From assembly GCF_029542205.1 (NCBI RefSeq), contig NZ_CP113783.1, positions 1,665,001 to 1,729,000 of the forward strand: a DNA stretch of 64,000 nt, given 5' to 3'. Shown here one piece after another: positions 45,632 through 55,898 of this stretch. Positions within the stretch are counted from its first letter, which is position 1; every line of letters starts with the position of its first letter. The position numbers were made by a program, and so were the translations under genes. The stretch is from Pseudoxanthomonas sp. SE1 (lineage in GTDB: Bacteria; Pseudomonadota; Gammaproteobacteria; Xanthomonadales; Xanthomonadaceae). Below the pieces are notes generated by a model, which was not told the DNA's origin, did no database searches, and saw only the letters and a list, made by a program, of their open reading frames with translations.

Positions 45632-46780
45632 ATGACCCACGCCACGCCGCCGCTGTTCACCGAACAACCGTTGCCGGCCTGGCGTCGCGCCGTGCTCAAG
45701 GTGGGCAGCAGCCTGCTGGCGGCGGAAGGCGAGGGGCTCAGTCCACGCCATGCGCTGAACCTGGCGCAGTTCGTGTCGTCCAGCATCGCCGCGGGGCGCG
45801 AAGTGGTCATCGTGTCGTCCGGTGCGGTGGCGGCGGGGCGCGGCCTGCTGCATCGCAAGCCGCAGGCGGGCGTAGCCATGGCCGAGCGCCAGGCACTGGC
45901 GGCGCTCGGGCAGGCGCAGCTGATCGCGCTGTGGCAGCGCTTCTTTGATCGGCCCGTGGCGCAGGTGCTGCTGACCCATGACGACCTGCGAAACCGCCGT
46001 CGCTACCTCAACGCGCGTGCCACGCTGCAGGAACTGCTGGCGCTGGGTGCGTTGCCGGTGATCAACGAGAACGACACCGTCTCCGTCGACGAACTGAAGC
46101 TCGGCGACAACGACAATCTCGCTGCGGTTGTCGCGGCGCTGATCGACGCCGACGCGTTGTTCATCGCCACCGACATCGACGGTTTCTACACCGCGAATCC
46201 ACGCACTCAGACCGACGCGCAACCGATCCTCGACGTGGAAGCGCTGACGCCGGCGTTCTTCGCCATGGCGGGCGGCACCGGCAGCGGCGTCGGTACCGGC
46301 GGCATGCATACCAAGCTGGAGGCGGCGGCCAAGGCGGCGGCGGCCGGCATCGAGACGTTCCTGTTCAATGGCACGCAGGCCTCGACGCTATCCGCGCTGT
46401 CGCGCGGCGCGTTGCTCGGCACGCGCTTCCGCCCCGCGCAGAACCGCCTCGCAGCGCGCAAGTACTGGCTGCGCAACGTGCCGGTGGAAGCCGGGGCCAT
46501 CGTGGTCGATGCCGGCGCGGCGAATGCGATGGGCCAGAAGGGCGCCTCGCTGCTGCCGGGCGGCGTGACCACAGCGGAGGGCGACTTCCGCCGTGGCGAC
46601 ATGGTCGAGCTGGTGCTGCGCGACGAGACGGGCGACCAACGCATCGCGCGTGGCGTCAGCCAGTACTCGGCGATCGACATCCGCCGCATCGCGCGGCGCC
46701 ACTCGCGCGAGATCGAAGGCATCCTCGGTTATACCTATGGCGAGAATGTCGTCCATCGCGATGATCTGGTGCTGTTGTGA
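45632..46780 (+). CDS. proB: glutamate 5-kinase
   Basis: 382 residues, first step of proline synthesis. Kinase domain with VLKVGSSLLA, IVSSGAVAAGRGLL, VINENDTVSVDEL, LGDNDNLAAVVA, ATDIDGFYTANP and GTGGMHTKLEAA; C-terminal PUA domain from about residue 285 (IVVDAGAANAMGQKGASLLPGGV). Typical length with PUA domain. It belongs to the same strand block as argH and is followed by a palindrome and proA. Confidence 0.95.
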   Translation: MTHATPPLFTEQPLPAWRRAVLKVGSSLLAAEGEGLSPRHALNLAQFVSSSIAAGREVVIVSSGAVAAGRGLLHRKPQAGVAMAERQALAALGQAQLIALWQRFFDRPVAQVLLTHDDLRNRRRYLNARATLQELLALGALPVINENDTVSVDELKLGDNDNLAAVVAALIDADALFIATDIDGFYTANPRTQTDAQPILDVEALTPAFFAMAGGTGSGVGTGGMHTKLEAAAKAAAAGIETFLFNGTQASTLSALSRGALLGTRFRPAQNRLAARKYWLRNVPVEAGAIVVDAGAANAMGQKGASLLPGGVTTAEGDFRRGDMVELVLRDETGDQRIARGVSQYSAIDIRRIARRHSREIEGILGYTYGENVVHRDDLVLL

Positions 46781-46807
46781 TGCCTCGTCGTCCCGCACCG
46801 CACGCCT

Positions 46808-46887
46808 TTGTAGGAGCGCCCTCGGGCGCGATGCTCCTGCTCGGAATTCCAGATCGAAAAGCATCGCGCCCGAGGGCGCTCCTACAA
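46808..46887. repeat. GTAG-type palindrome between proB and proA
   Basis: ttgtaggagcgccctcgggc pairs with gcccgagggcgctcctacaa, with an additional inner pair gcgatgc/gcatcgc. It lies in the 147-base gap and could punctuate expression of the two genes. Confidence 0.9.
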
Positions 46888-46927
46888 GGACAGGGATCTC
46901 ATGATCGATCGTGAGCAAGGAGGTCGC

Positions 46928-48187
46928 ATGACCGACATCAAGACGCTGGCGCTGCAATGCCGCGACGCGGCTACCGCCATCGCGGGTCTGCCGACAGCGG
47001 CGAAGAACACCCTGTTGCGTGCGATGGCCGATGCGCTGTTGGCCGACGAAGGCGCGATCCTGGCGGCCAACGCGCGCGACCTGGAGGCTGCCGCGGCAAA
47101 AGGCATCGGCAGCGCCATGCTGGATCGCCTGCGGCTGGACACTGCGCGCCTGCAGGGCATCGCGGCCGCCGTGCGCGAGGTGGCGGAGCTGCCGGACCCG
47201 GTGGGGCAGGTCACCCGCGCCTACGACCGGCCCAATGGCATCCATGTCGAACGCGTGCGCGTGCCGCTGGGCGTGATCGCGATGATCTACGAAGCGCGCC
47301 CCAACGTCACCGCCGACGCGGCAGCCCTGTGCCTGAAGGCCGGCAACGCCGTCGTCCTGCGCGGCGGCTCGGAAGCGATCCATTCCAACTCTGCTATCGC
47401 GGCGTCGCTGAAGCGGGCCCTGCGCGAGGCCGGATTGCCCGAGGCCGTGCTGACCCTCGTCGAAGACCTACGCCGCGACACCATTCTGGAACTGATCCAG
47501 TTGAACGACATCGTCGACCTGGTGATCCCGCGCGGGGGCGAGGGACTCATCCGCTTCGTCGCCGAACACGCGCGCGTGCCGGTGATCAAGCACTACAAGG
47601 GCGTCTGCCACCAGTACGTGGATGCCGGCGCCGACGAGGAGCTGGCGCTGGCCCTGCTGCTGGACGGCAAGGTGTCGCGGCCGTCGGCCTGCAATTCGCT
47701 GGAGACGTTGCTGGTCCATCGCGATATCGCGCCGACATTCCTGCCGCGTGCCGTCGCCGCACTGCGCGCGCGCGGCGTGGAGGCGAGGGTGGACGAACGC
47801 GGGCGGGCATGGGTGCCGGATGCGCCGCCGGCGACCGAAGAGGACTTCGCCGCCGAATTCCTCGACCTGGTGATCGCGATCGGCGTGGTGGACGACCTGG
47901 ACGCCGCCATCGCCCATATCCGTCGCTACACGTCCGACCATACCGAGGTCATCGTCACCCGCGATCCCGTGCATGCGGAGACGTTCCTCAACGCCTTGCG
48001 GTCCGCCGTGGTGATGGTCAATGCCTCGTCGCGGTTCTCCGATGGCGGCGAGCTGGGGCTGGGCGCGGAGATCGGCATCTCCACCACGCGCCTGCATTCG
48101 TACGGCCCCATGGGCCTGGAAGCGCTCACCATCGAGCGGTTCGTGGTGCGCGGCGAGGGGCAGGTGCGGCACCCGGACCTGCTCTGA
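46928..48187 (+). CDS. proA: gamma-glutamyl phosphate reductase
   Basis: 419 residues, second step of proline synthesis. NADP-binding and catalytic blocks: [55 protein letters not shown], and catalytic Cys in [14 protein letters not shown]. The start at 46928 is fixed by a near-perfect aaggaggt (46917-46924); an upstream ATG at 46901 would ignore it. Confidence 0.95.
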   Translation: MTDIKTLALQCRDAATAIAGLPTAAKNTLLRAMADALLADEGAILAANARDLEAAAAKGIGSAMLDRLRLDTARLQGIAAAVREVAELPDPVGQVTRAYDRPNGIHVERVRVPLGVIAMIYEARPNVTADAAALCLKAGNAVVLRGGSEAIHSNSAIAASLKRALREAGLPEAVLTLVEDLRRDTILELIQLNDIVDLVIPRGGEGLIRFVAEHARVPVIKHYKGVCHQYVDAGADEELALALLLDGKVSRPSACNSLETLLVHRDIAPTFLPRAVAALRARGVEARVDERGRAWVPDAPPATEEDFAAEFLDLVIAIGVVDDLDAAIAHIRRYTSDHTEVIVTRDPVHAETFLNALRSAVVMVNASSRFSDGGELGLGAEIGISTTRLHSYGPMGLEALTIERFVVRGEGQVRHPDLL

Positions 48188-48196
48188 CGCTGTCGA

Positions 48197-48652
48197 TCAG
48201 CCTGGATCGGCGATCGCAGTGAAGCCGTGCGGACAGGCATCCTCGCCCATGTGCAGCACGGTGATCTTGCCCTGCACCAGCGCCCGCGCGACGGCCGGCG
48301 GCGCGCCGAGAGCCTGTGCCACGTCGGGCAGGGTAGCGCTGCGCGGCTGGCTGCGGCGGTCCACCCGGCTGAAGCGCAGCCGGTTGTACTCTGCCCACGC
48401 GATCAGCATCAGCGCGCAAGCCACCGCCAGTAGCGGCAGGGAGAAGAGCAGGAATGGCTCGATGGCGTGTTCGCGCACGTAAAGCTCGAAGAACGCCGTG
48501 CGGAAGCCGAGCAGCCAAAGCAGCAGCGTCGCCAGCGGTGTCCACAGGTAGACGTATACCATCCAGAACCCCAGCGTGACGAAGCCCCAGGCTGCGCGTT
48601 GCAGTCTTGGCTGCTTCATCGGTTTGCGGATCAGGCGCGAATCGAACTTCAT
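48197..48652 (-). CDS. pgaD: poly-N-acetylglucosamine synthesis accessory protein PgaD
   Basis: 151 residues with two membrane helices (AAWGFVTLGFWMVYVYLW and LLFSLPLLAVACALMLIAW) followed by a cytoplasmic part (AEYNRLRFSRVDRR, ALVQGKITVLHMGED). PgaD binds cyclic di-GMP together with PgaC at the inner membrane to switch on polymer synthesis. Last gene of the pga operon; overlaps pgaC by ATGA. It converges on proA with nine bases between stop codons. Confidence 0.88.
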   Translation of the reverse strand: MKFDSRLIRKPMKQPRLQRAAWGFVTLGFWMVYVYLWTPLATLLLWLLGFRTAFFELYVREHAIEPFLLFSLPLLAVACALMLIAWAEYNRLRFSRVDRRSQPRSATLPDVAQALGAPPAVARALVQGKITVLHMGEDACPHGFTAIADPG

Positions 48653-49896
48653 CGTATTCCCCTATCAGGGCTCACCCACGTGGCGCGACCGCGCCGACGA
48701 CGCATCAGCGTTCTCGGCACAGCCACTACGGTGGTGAACAGACTCAGCATCCAGTACGCCATCGGGTACCAGATCATCCAGAAGTAGTTGCGTCCCACCG
48801 CGGTCTCGTAGCGACGGTCGATGACGATGCTGCTGGCGAACTGCAGCATGCAGATCAACGCCAGGATCACCCCGTGCCACGAAGGCAGCAGGGTGTGCAC
48901 GTACAGCGAAGGCGGCAGTGAGACGAATTTCCCCAGTGCCCATAGCAGCATGATGAGCAGCATGGTGTACGCCCAGACCACGCTCAGCAGGTACTCGAGC
49001 AGCACGGCCCACATGCGCCGCTTGCGCCAGCTGAACATGCCCACGCTGTGGCGGAGCAGTACTTCAACCCCGCCCTGTGCCCACCGCAGGCGCTGGCGCC
49101 AGAGTCCTTTCAACGTTTCCGGCATCAGGATGAAGCACAGTGCGTTGGGTTCGTAACGGATGTCCCAGTGATCGAGTTGCAGGCGCCAGCTGATGTCGAT
49201 GTCCTCCGTCACCATGTCGTCGGCCCAGTAACCGATACGGTGCAGTGCGGTGCGACGGAAGCCGCTGATCACGCCCGACACGGTGAAGATGCGCCCGTAG
49301 ACCCGTTGCGCACGCTTGATCATGCCGATGATCGAAGAGAACTCGCCCACCTGCAGGCGCCCCAGCAGGGTGGACCGGTTGCGGATGCGTGGATTGCCGG
49401 TCACCGCACCGACGCGCGGTCCGGACGTCAGGTGCCAGATGATCCAGTGGGTGGCGTATTCGTCCAGCAACGCGTCGCCGTCAATGCAGACCAGGTATTC
49501 GCTGCGTGCCGCCAGCGCGCCCATGCGCAGTGCGTTCGCCTTGCCGAGGTTGCGGTCCAGATGGATCACCCGGAGACGCGGGTGCACGGCGGCCAGCGCG
49601 TTCAGGCGCTCGCCCGTGTCATCGCGGCTGCCGTCGTTGATGGCGATGACCTCGAAGTCGGGGTACTGCTGCGCGAGCGCTGCGCCGATGGTGTCGTCGA
49701 CGTTGTCGCCCTCGTTGTGGCAGGGGATCAGCAGGGTGGCGAACGGCATCACGGTCATCGGCGGCGGATCGTTGCGCGGGCGCGCATGCCGTTCACGGCG
49801 GAAGTAGTAATACAACCCGCCGGACATCCAGAAGAAGGACATCACGATGGGATAGAGGAACGCGAACTGGAACAGCGCGTCGAGCAGCGGAGCCAT
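48649..49896 (-). CDS. pgaC: poly-beta-1,6-N-acetylglucosamine synthase
   Basis: 415 residues, a GT2 processive glycosyltransferase of the inner membrane. Nucleotide-sugar and catalytic residues: IPCHNEGDN, VIAINDGSRDDTGERL, CIDGDALLDE, MVTEDIDISW and QRLRWAQGG (QxxRW). One N-terminal and several C-terminal membrane helices. It polymerises UDP-GlcNAc. The ATG overlaps the pgaB stop by one base. The frame open upstream mirrors pgaB. Confidence 0.94.
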   Translation of the reverse strand: MAPLLDALFQFAFLYPIVMSFFWMSGGLYYYFRRERHARPRNDPPPMTVMPFATLLIPCHNEGDNVDDTIGAALAQQYPDFEVIAINDGSRDDTGERLNALAAVHPRLRVIHLDRNLGKANALRMGALAARSEYLVCIDGDALLDEYATHWIIWHLTSGPRVGAVTGNPRIRNRSTLLGRLQVGEFSSIIGMIKRAQRVYGRIFTVSGVISGFRRTALHRIGYWADDMVTEDIDISWRLQLDHWDIRYEPNALCFILMPETLKGLWRQRLRWAQGGVEVLLRHSVGMFSWRKRRMWAVLLEYLLSVVWAYTMLLIMLLWALGKFVSLPPSLYVHTLLPSWHGVILALICMLQFASSIVIDRRYETAVGRNYFWMIWYPMAYWMLSLFTTVVAVPRTLMRRRRGRATWVSPDRGIR

Positions 49897-51800
49897 CACC
49901 GTTCCTCGTAGGGAAAGCTGCGCGCGGAAAGGCTGCCACGCACATCGGGGAGGCGCGGCTGGTCGCGGATGAAGTCGTCCGGGTACCAGCCCAGGTGCCG
50001 CACGCCGTCGGCCTGCAACTGGCGCACGAGAGCCTGCAGGGTGTCGCCGGGAATCGGCGTGCCGGCGCGCCAGTCGCGCGTCTGCAGCTCGAACAGGGTC
50101 TTGTTGAACGTCGGGTCGTGCGCGCGCACGGCGTCGGTCAGCTCGCGCATCCACGCGGCAGGGCGACGATGTTCACCTTCCATCCACGGCATCGCCATCA
50201 GCGCGGTGTAGTCGTAGGCTGTGAGGAAGGTGTCCAGGCGCTGGCCGAACCACTGCTGGCTCTTCGGCTCCAGCACGGTGCGTGCGTAAAGGTTGCGGAC
50301 CGTCAGCAGCTTAGGTCGCCAGCGCTCGGCGGAGCGCTTCAGTTCATGGGTGACATCGACGAGCAGGTGCGAGCGTGCCTCGGCGCTGCCGAGACGGGGA
50401 AGTTCGTCGTCGCGCAGGTAGGCGTCGTCGTGGAACAGCAGGCCCTCGAAGTAGCTGGCGATGGCCAGGTCTTCGTAGATGTCGGTGATCAGTGCGCGGG
50501 CATGGGGATTGGAGGGGTCCAGCCGGAAGATGTCGCCCGCGCGCTCCGGCAGTGCCAGCGCCCGGCGCTGTGTCGCATCCGGCGGCTCGAAGCCGAGTAC
50601 CGGCAGCCACGCCAGCACTTTCACGCCTGCCCGCGTGCGCAGTTGCCAGGCTACCCGGTTGAACAGGTCCGCGCGCACCGGAAGATGGCGGTTGGGGAAG
50701 TACAGCGCATCCGCCGAACCATTGCCGTCGGGATCGGCGAACGCCTGCAGGAATACATGGGTGGGGCCGATCCGCTTGACCCGCTCCAGCAGCGCGTCGA
50801 GGTTGCGATCGAGCTGTGCGGGATCAGCGTCGTAGACATAGTCCAGGTCGACCTGCATGGCGCGGACGCCGGCGACATCCTCGTCATGGCGCAGCTCGTA
50901 GGCCAGGTCGCCGATGCTCGGGTTGTCGCTCAGCAGCAGGCGTGCCAGCCCATGCAGGTCGCGGCCGACCTTCTGTTCGCGGCCCTCAAGGTCGAAGGAC
51001 ACCGACATGCCCAGCGTTTCGGCGATACCGTTGCTGACACTGTTGTAGGCCGCATATGGCCAGACGATGGCGCGCGGACGCACGCCCAGTTCGCGCTGCA
51101 GCGCGTCGGCGCTCGCCTGCAGGTCGGCACGGATGCGTGCGCAATACTCGCTTTCGCTCTCGTAACGGTGGGCCGTCGCGTCGTAGCGGCGGGTAATCGC
51201 CGCCGGGGTCATGTTGCCCTGCGGATTCGACTGCACGCCGTGGTGCAGGTGATGGCTGTGCGATGCGACCTCGACCAGCCCGGTCGCCTGCATTTCGCGC
51301 AGTTGTGCCCAGGTCAGGAAATCGTCGTGCGTGAACATGCGGGGGCCGTAGTCCACCTGCCGGCCCGCCGGCAGGTCCACCCAGTCCGTCACCACCGCGA
51401 CCAGGGCCGGGTAGCCGTAGGCACGCAGCAGCGGGAATGCATGCGTGTACACGCTGCGCAGTCCATCGTCGAAGGTCAGCAGCACGGCCTTGTCGGGCAG
51501 TGCGCGCTCGCCACGCGAGGCTGCCAGTACGTCACCCAGGCTGACCGGGTGGTAGCCCTGGCCCGAAAGCCAATCCAGGTGCGCGGCGAAGTTCTGCGTG
51601 CTGACCGCGTAGCCATCCGGGTCGCCTTTTCGGGCGACATCGTCGCGGATGTCGTGGTAGCTGAGCACCAGCAAGCGTTCGCCGGCCACCTGCAGGGTGC
51701 GCGTGGCGGGTGCGGCATCGCCTGCGAAGGCCGTGAAGGGGAACAGCACGAACAGCGACAGGCACGCCCGCAGGACCAGGTTGTCGATGATGCTTGCCAT
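49896..51800 (-). CDS. pgaB: poly-N-acetylglucosamine deacetylase / glycoside hydrolase PgaB
   Basis: 634 residues. A signal peptide ending in TAFAGDAAP has no lipobox, unlike the lipoprotein PgaB of E. coli. N-terminal CE4 deacetylase: TFDDGLRSVY (109-118) and the metal-binding SHSHHLHHGV. C-terminal GH153-like domain from about residue 310: QVDLDYVYDADPAQLDRN, HVFLQAFADPDGNG, LLFHDDAYLRD, AMPWMEG. It partly deacetylates the polymer in the periplasm, which is needed for export. Two bases after pgaA. Confidence 0.93.
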   Translation of the reverse strand: MASIIDNLVLRACLSLFVLFPFTAFAGDAAPATRTLQVAGERLLVLSYHDIRDDVARKGDPDGYAVSTQNFAAHLDWLSGQGYHPVSLGDVLAASRGERALPDKAVLLTFDDGLRSVYTHAFPLLRAYGYPALVAVVTDWVDLPAGRQVDYGPRMFTHDDFLTWAQLREMQATGLVEVASHSHHLHHGVQSNPQGNMTPAAITRRYDATAHRYESESEYCARIRADLQASADALQRELGVRPRAIVWPYAAYNSVSNGIAETLGMSVSFDLEGREQKVGRDLHGLARLLLSDNPSIGDLAYELRHDEDVAGVRAMQVDLDYVYDADPAQLDRNLDALLERVKRIGPTHVFLQAFADPDGNGSADALYFPNRHLPVRADLFNRVAWQLRTRAGVKVLAWLPVLGFEPPDATQRRALALPERAGDIFRLDPSNPHARALITDIYEDLAIASYFEGLLFHDDAYLRDDELPRLGSAEARSHLLVDVTHELKRSAERWRPKLLTVRNLYARTVLEPKSQQWFGQRLDTFLTAYDYTALMAMPWMEGEHRRPAAWMRELTDAVRAHDPTFNKTLFELQTRDWRAGTPIPGDTLQALVRQLQADGVRHLGWYPDDFIRDQPRLPDVRGSLSARSFPYEER

Positions 51801-51802
51801 GC

Positions 51803-53881
51803 CTATTCTCCCCACCTGTATTCGATGTCCAGCGCCACGCGCTGCTCGCGCTGGCCGTCGTAGACGGGGCGCGACCAGGCGATGCCGTAATCCAGCACGT
51901 GGCCCATGCCCAGCTTCCATTCGTGCCGGTAGCTGGCGCGCGGTACCCATGCACTGCCATGGCCTTCCTGCCAGTAGCTGCCGGCGGTGATCTCCAGGCG
52001 CTGACGCAGGTGGCGTTCGTAACGGCGCCACGCGACGTGATCGATGCGGACGCCGGTGTTGAGTGCGCGATCCTCGGAAGGATTGAAGTAGGGAGCGTCG
52101 TCGTGACTGCCCCGCGATGCATACGCGTCGCCGATCACGTCGACCAACAGGTGCGGCCGCGTGATCCACCTGTGCTGGCCATACACCCCCAGCTCCTGGC
52201 GTCGGTTGCCGTCGTCGTAGTCCCAGCGCTTGTAGCGCGCACCCAGTTGCCCCTGTTCCGAAGGCGACCACACCAGTCCGGCCTGCCAGCTGTCGGCCCC
52301 GATCCCGCTGCGGCGCGCCTGCAGTGAAGCTTCTGGATCTGCGTGGAAGATGGCGGCGCTGGCCGACACGGTGTCGCTGAAACGCCACCCGGCACGGACT
52401 CCGACGGCGGTGTCGTCGAGGAACCGGTCGTCAGGGCGCAACGCTTGTGCTTCCAGCGACAGCCGGTCGTGTGCGTAGAGCAGGCCCATGCCGGCGTAGC
52501 GGGCATGCACGCGTTCGCCCTGGAAATCGGCCCAGGCATCGCTGACCTGCGCGGTCGCGCGCCAACGATCAGCCAGCATCGGGCTCTCTACGTAGGCCCC
52601 GTACTCGCCGTCGCGATTTCCCAACGGCGATGCGGTCGTCGTGCCTTCGGCGTCACTGCGTCCCGCAGTGGCCCATACACGGCCGCGCCAACCCAGGTGC
52701 GCATCCCAGTAGCGATCCAGGCGCTGCACGTGGGTGTTGCCTGGAAACTGTTCGAGCAGCGCGTCGTGGAGCAGGCGGGCATCGTCCACGCGGTCGAGTG
52801 CGAGCAGGGATTCGGTGGCGCCGATACGGGCTTCGATGCTGCGCGGATCCAGCGTCATCGCCATGCGCTGGCGCTGCAGGGCGCGCTCGCTCCAGCCGCG
52901 CATGCCGAAGACATTGCCGAGGCGTGATTGCAGCCCTGCGTTGTTGGGCGCCACGGATGCGAGCGCTTCGAGCGCCACCTGGGCTTCCTGCAGGCGGTTG
53001 CCGTACGCGGTCACCATCGCGTGGTTGGTGTCGGCCTCGAAGCGATGCCAGTTCTGGTGGCCGAGGCGCGCGCCTGCGGCACGTGGCCAGGGTTCGTTGG
53101 ACTTGGCCAGGGCATCCAGCATCGCCAGTGCGCGCGCGTGCTGTTCCGATTCCAGATAGGCATACGCCAGCAGCAGTTGGATATCGAACTCGCCAGGCAT
53201 CGCCGCCAGCGACGTCTCGAGCGCCGCGGCGGCTTCCTCCGGTCGGCGCGTGGCCAGCAGCGAATCGCCGACCTTGGCCAGAGCGTAGGGTGGCACTTCC
53301 ACGCCGTCTGCAAGAAGCGCCCGGTATGCCGCCACGACTTCATCATGCTTTTCCAGCGTATTGAGGATCACCAGCGTGTCCAGGCGTGGACGCGTGGCTT
53401 CGGCGCGCTGCGCCGGAGTCAGGCTGGCAAGGTGCTCCGTCATCAGGCGTTCGGCCTGCTTCATTTCATCCAGCCGGGATGCCGTGTCCTGTGCGTAGAG
53501 GCCTCCCCAGACGATCGTGCGGGCCAAGCGGTCGTTCTCGATGCGCTCGGCTTCGGCCCCGCTGAAGATGGCCGGGCGAGCGCGATAAAGCTGCCATGCG
53601 CGTTCGGCGTTGCCGAGATCCGCCAGCGTCAACGTGCGCAGCCGGTAGGCCTCCTCATCCGAGGGGGTTGCGGACAACAGACGCTCATAGATCGCGAGGG
53701 CCGCGAGCCATTGGCGCTGGTCACGCAGCCGCGTGGCGTCGTCCAACTGGGCTTGGCGCGATAGCGTCCGCGTTTCCGCAGGCGCGGCCTGAAGCGCAAC
53801 GGGATGCAGGGACAAGCCCGTGGCGCACGCCAGGGCGAGGGGGAGGGGGAAGAACCGGAGATTCAAGTGGGGGCCCGTCAC
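51803..53881 (-). CDS. pgaA: poly-N-acetylglucosamine export porin PgaA
   Basis: 692 residues. Signal peptide; then repeated tetratricopeptide units (QWLAALAIYERLLSATPSDE, RPEEAAAALETSLAAMPGEF, ALAMLDALAKSNEPWPRAAG), and from about residue 400 an outer-membrane beta barrel rich in aromatic/polar alternation ending in EYRWGE. Exports the deacetylated polymer. GTG start at 53881 is assumed; a TTG at 53866 would give a tighter signal peptide. First gene of pgaABCD. Confidence 0.9.
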   Translation of the reverse strand: MTGPHLNLRFFPLPLALACATGLSLHPVALQAAPAETRTLSRQAQLDDATRLRDQRQWLAALAIYERLLSATPSDEEAYRLRTLTLADLGNAERAWQLYRARPAIFSGAEAERIENDRLARTIVWGGLYAQDTASRLDEMKQAERLMTEHLASLTPAQRAEATRPRLDTLVILNTLEKHDEVVAAYRALLADGVEVPPYALAKVGDSLLATRRPEEAAAALETSLAAMPGEFDIQLLLAYAYLESEQHARALAMLDALAKSNEPWPRAAGARLGHQNWHRFEADTNHAMVTAYGNRLQEAQVALEALASVAPNNAGLQSRLGNVFGMRGWSERALQRQRMAMTLDPRSIEARIGATESLLALDRVDDARLLHDALLEQFPGNTHVQRLDRYWDAHLGWRGRVWATAGRSDAEGTTTASPLGNRDGEYGAYVESPMLADRWRATAQVSDAWADFQGERVHARYAGMGLLYAHDRLSLEAQALRPDDRFLDDTAVGVRAGWRFSDTVSASAAIFHADPEASLQARRSGIGADSWQAGLVWSPSEQGQLGARYKRWDYDDGNRRQELGVYGQHRWITRPHLLVDVIGDAYASRGSHDDAPYFNPSEDRALNTGVRIDHVAWRRYERHLRQRLEITAGSYWQEGHGSAWVPRASYRHEWKLGMGHVLDYGIAWSRPVYDGQREQRVALDIEYRWGE

Positions 53882-54280
53882 GCGGCGCGGTTGCGTAGTC
53901 CGTTGCGCGGGTTAAAGCAAAAATTCTGCCAGTTCTCTCAATTGTTCGGTTTCAGGACAGTTGGATCACAATTTCGTTCAGATTTAGTAAATTAACATGA
54001 ATATTACGGTCCCGGTTCGCTCCAATAAGGTGCTGGAACGCCGGAGTGTCCTGAATATGTTTGACGTGAGGCCGGCACCCGTCCTCAGGGGCGCGTTCGA
54101 GAGAGGTCAAAGAGTGACGTCCAGCGTCATTGTTTTGTGACGTACAGCACGATTTTGTGCGGGCTCGTGGTGCGGAGAGCCACAGCCCGCCCATGGGGTG
54201 GGGCAGAGGGTGCGCGCTGCTGCGGCCCGGCTAAGGAGCGATGTCGGGCAGGCAACAGGGGTGGGCAACCGGGAGTCAAC
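53882..54280 (-). promoter_or_regulatory. pga upstream region, partly AT-rich
   Basis: The 400 bases between pgaA and tRNA-Pro hold no gene I recognise. The stretch 53920-54010 is markedly richer in A and T than the rest of the window (including ttaatttactaaat on the minus strand), as expected for a promoter or a binding site for a nucleoid protein. No convincing -35/-10 pair stands out. Confidence 0.4.
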
Positions 54281-54312
54281 AAAAAGCCCGGGAAACTTTC
54301 GTTTCCCGGGCT
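54281..54312 (-). terminator. terminator of tRNA-Pro
   Basis: A twelve-base stem agcccgggaaac/gtttcccgggct with loop GAAA on the minus strand is followed by tttttg. Confidence 0.9.
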
Positions 54313-54320
54313 TCGTGTTT

Positions 54321-54397
<77 letters not shown>

Positions 54398-54455
54398 TTG
54401 AGCCGCGCATTGTAGGCAGTCGTCGCGCGTGCGGCAATAGGGCGCGGTGTTTCCG

Positions 54456-54484
54456 TTACGGCATGCGGCCTTCCCACTTAGAAT
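54456..54484 (+). promoter_or_regulatory. promoter of hisS
   Basis: TTACGG (54456-54461), a 17-base spacer and TAGAAT (54479-54484), 31 bases before the TTG start. Confidence 0.6.
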
Positions 54485-54514
54485 GCGCTGTTGCCGTCCG
54501 TTGGAGTTTTTCGC

Positions 54515-55897
54515 TTGATCAAGCCCCGTACCCCGCCCGGAGTGATGGAACTGCTCCCGCGCGAGCAGATCGCCTTCCAGCGCATGCTGGACACCATCCG
54601 TCGCAACTACGAGCGCTTCGGCTTCCTGCCCGTCGAAACCCCGGTGTTCGAACTGTCCGAGACCCTGCTGACCAAGTCCGGCGGCGAAACCGAACGGCAG
54701 GTCTATTTCGTCCAGTCCACCGGCGCATTGGCGAAAGAAGGCGAGGGCCTGCCCGAACTGGCCCTGCGCTTCGACCTGACCGTGCCCCTGGCCCGCTACG
54801 TGGCCGAACACGAACACGAACTGACCTTCCCGTTCCGCCGCTACCAGATCCAGCGCGTCTACCGCGGCGAACGCCAGCAGCGCGGCCGCTTCCGCGAGTT
54901 CTACCAGTGCGACATCGACGTGATCGGCAAGGACGCGCTGAGCGTGCGCTTCGACGCCGAGATCCTGGCGGTGATCCACGCCGTCTTCAGCGAACTGGGC
55001 ATCGGCGACTTCACCATCCAGCTGAACAACCGCAAGCTGATGCGCGGCTTCTTCGAGGCGCAGGGCGTCACCGACAGCGAACAGCAGGCGCTGGTGCTGC
55101 GCGAGGTCGACAAGCTCGACAAGCGCGGCGCCGACTACGTGCGCGAGACGCTGACCGGCGAGGGCTTTGGCATGGCGGCCGAGGGCGTGGACCGCATCCT
55201 GGACTTCGTCGCCGTGCGCAGCACCGGCCACGCCGACACGCTGGCGCGGCTGGACGCGCTGGGGCAGGGCAGCGACACCTTCAACCAGGGCATCGCCGAA
55301 CTGCGCGAGGTGCTGGAACTGGTCAAGGCGCTGGGCGTGCCCGAGGACGCGTACTGCCTGAATTTCTCCATCGCCCGCGGCCTGGACTACTACACCGGCA
55401 CCGTCTACGAGACCCAGCTGGACGGCTACCCGCAGATCGGCTCGATCTGCTCCGGCGGCCGCTACGAAGACCTGGCCAGCCACTACACCAAGTCGAAACT
55501 GCCGGGCGTGGGCATCTCGATCGGCCTGACCCGCCTGTTCTGGCAGCTGCGCGAGGCCGGCCTGATCGCCGGCAGCGACGAGAGCAGCGTGCAGGCCATG
55601 GTTGCGCTGATGGACGACGGCCAGCTGGCCGGTTCGCTGGACATCGCGCGGCGCCTGCGCGCGGCCGGCATCAACACCGAAGTGCAGATGGAGAGCCGCA
55701 AGCTGGCCAAGCAGTTCCAGTACGCCTCGCGCGCGGGCATCCGCTTCGTTGTGCTGGCGGGCGAGGACGAGCTGACGCGCGGTGTGGTGACGGTGAAGGA
55801 CCTGTTGCGCGAGCAGCAGTTCGAGGTGAAGCGCGAAGAACTGGCCAGCAGCCTGAAGGTGGAGCTGGAACAGGCACGCGCATTGGCGGGACGCTGA
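54515..55897 (+). CDS. hisS: histidyl-tRNA synthetase
   Basis: 460 residues, class II. Motif 2 region [24 protein letters not shown], the His-specific [13 protein letters not shown] and [12 protein letters not shown], motif 3 [12 protein letters not shown], and a C-terminal anticodon-binding domain. It starts at TTG, giving [13 protein letters not shown], with ttggag before it. The ammonia-lyase gene follows after one base, linking charging and breakdown of histidine in one transcript. Confidence 0.94.
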   Translation: MIKPRTPPGVMELLPREQIAFQRMLDTIRRNYERFGFLPVETPVFELSETLLTKSGGETERQVYFVQSTGALAKEGEGLPELALRFDLTVPLARYVAEHEHELTFPFRRYQIQRVYRGERQQRGRFREFYQCDIDVIGKDALSVRFDAEILAVIHAVFSELGIGDFTIQLNNRKLMRGFFEAQGVTDSEQQALVLREVDKLDKRGADYVRETLTGEGFGMAAEGVDRILDFVAVRSTGHADTLARLDALGQGSDTFNQGIAELREVLELVKALGVPEDAYCLNFSIARGLDYYTGTVYETQLDGYPQIGSICSGGRYEDLASHYTKSKLPGVGISIGLTRLFWQLREAGLIAGSDESSVQAMVALMDDGQLAGSLDIARRLRAAGINTEVQMESRKLAKQFQYASRAGIRFVVLAGEDELTRGVVTVKDLLREQQFEVKREELASSLKVELEQARALAGR

Positions 55898-55898
55898 C

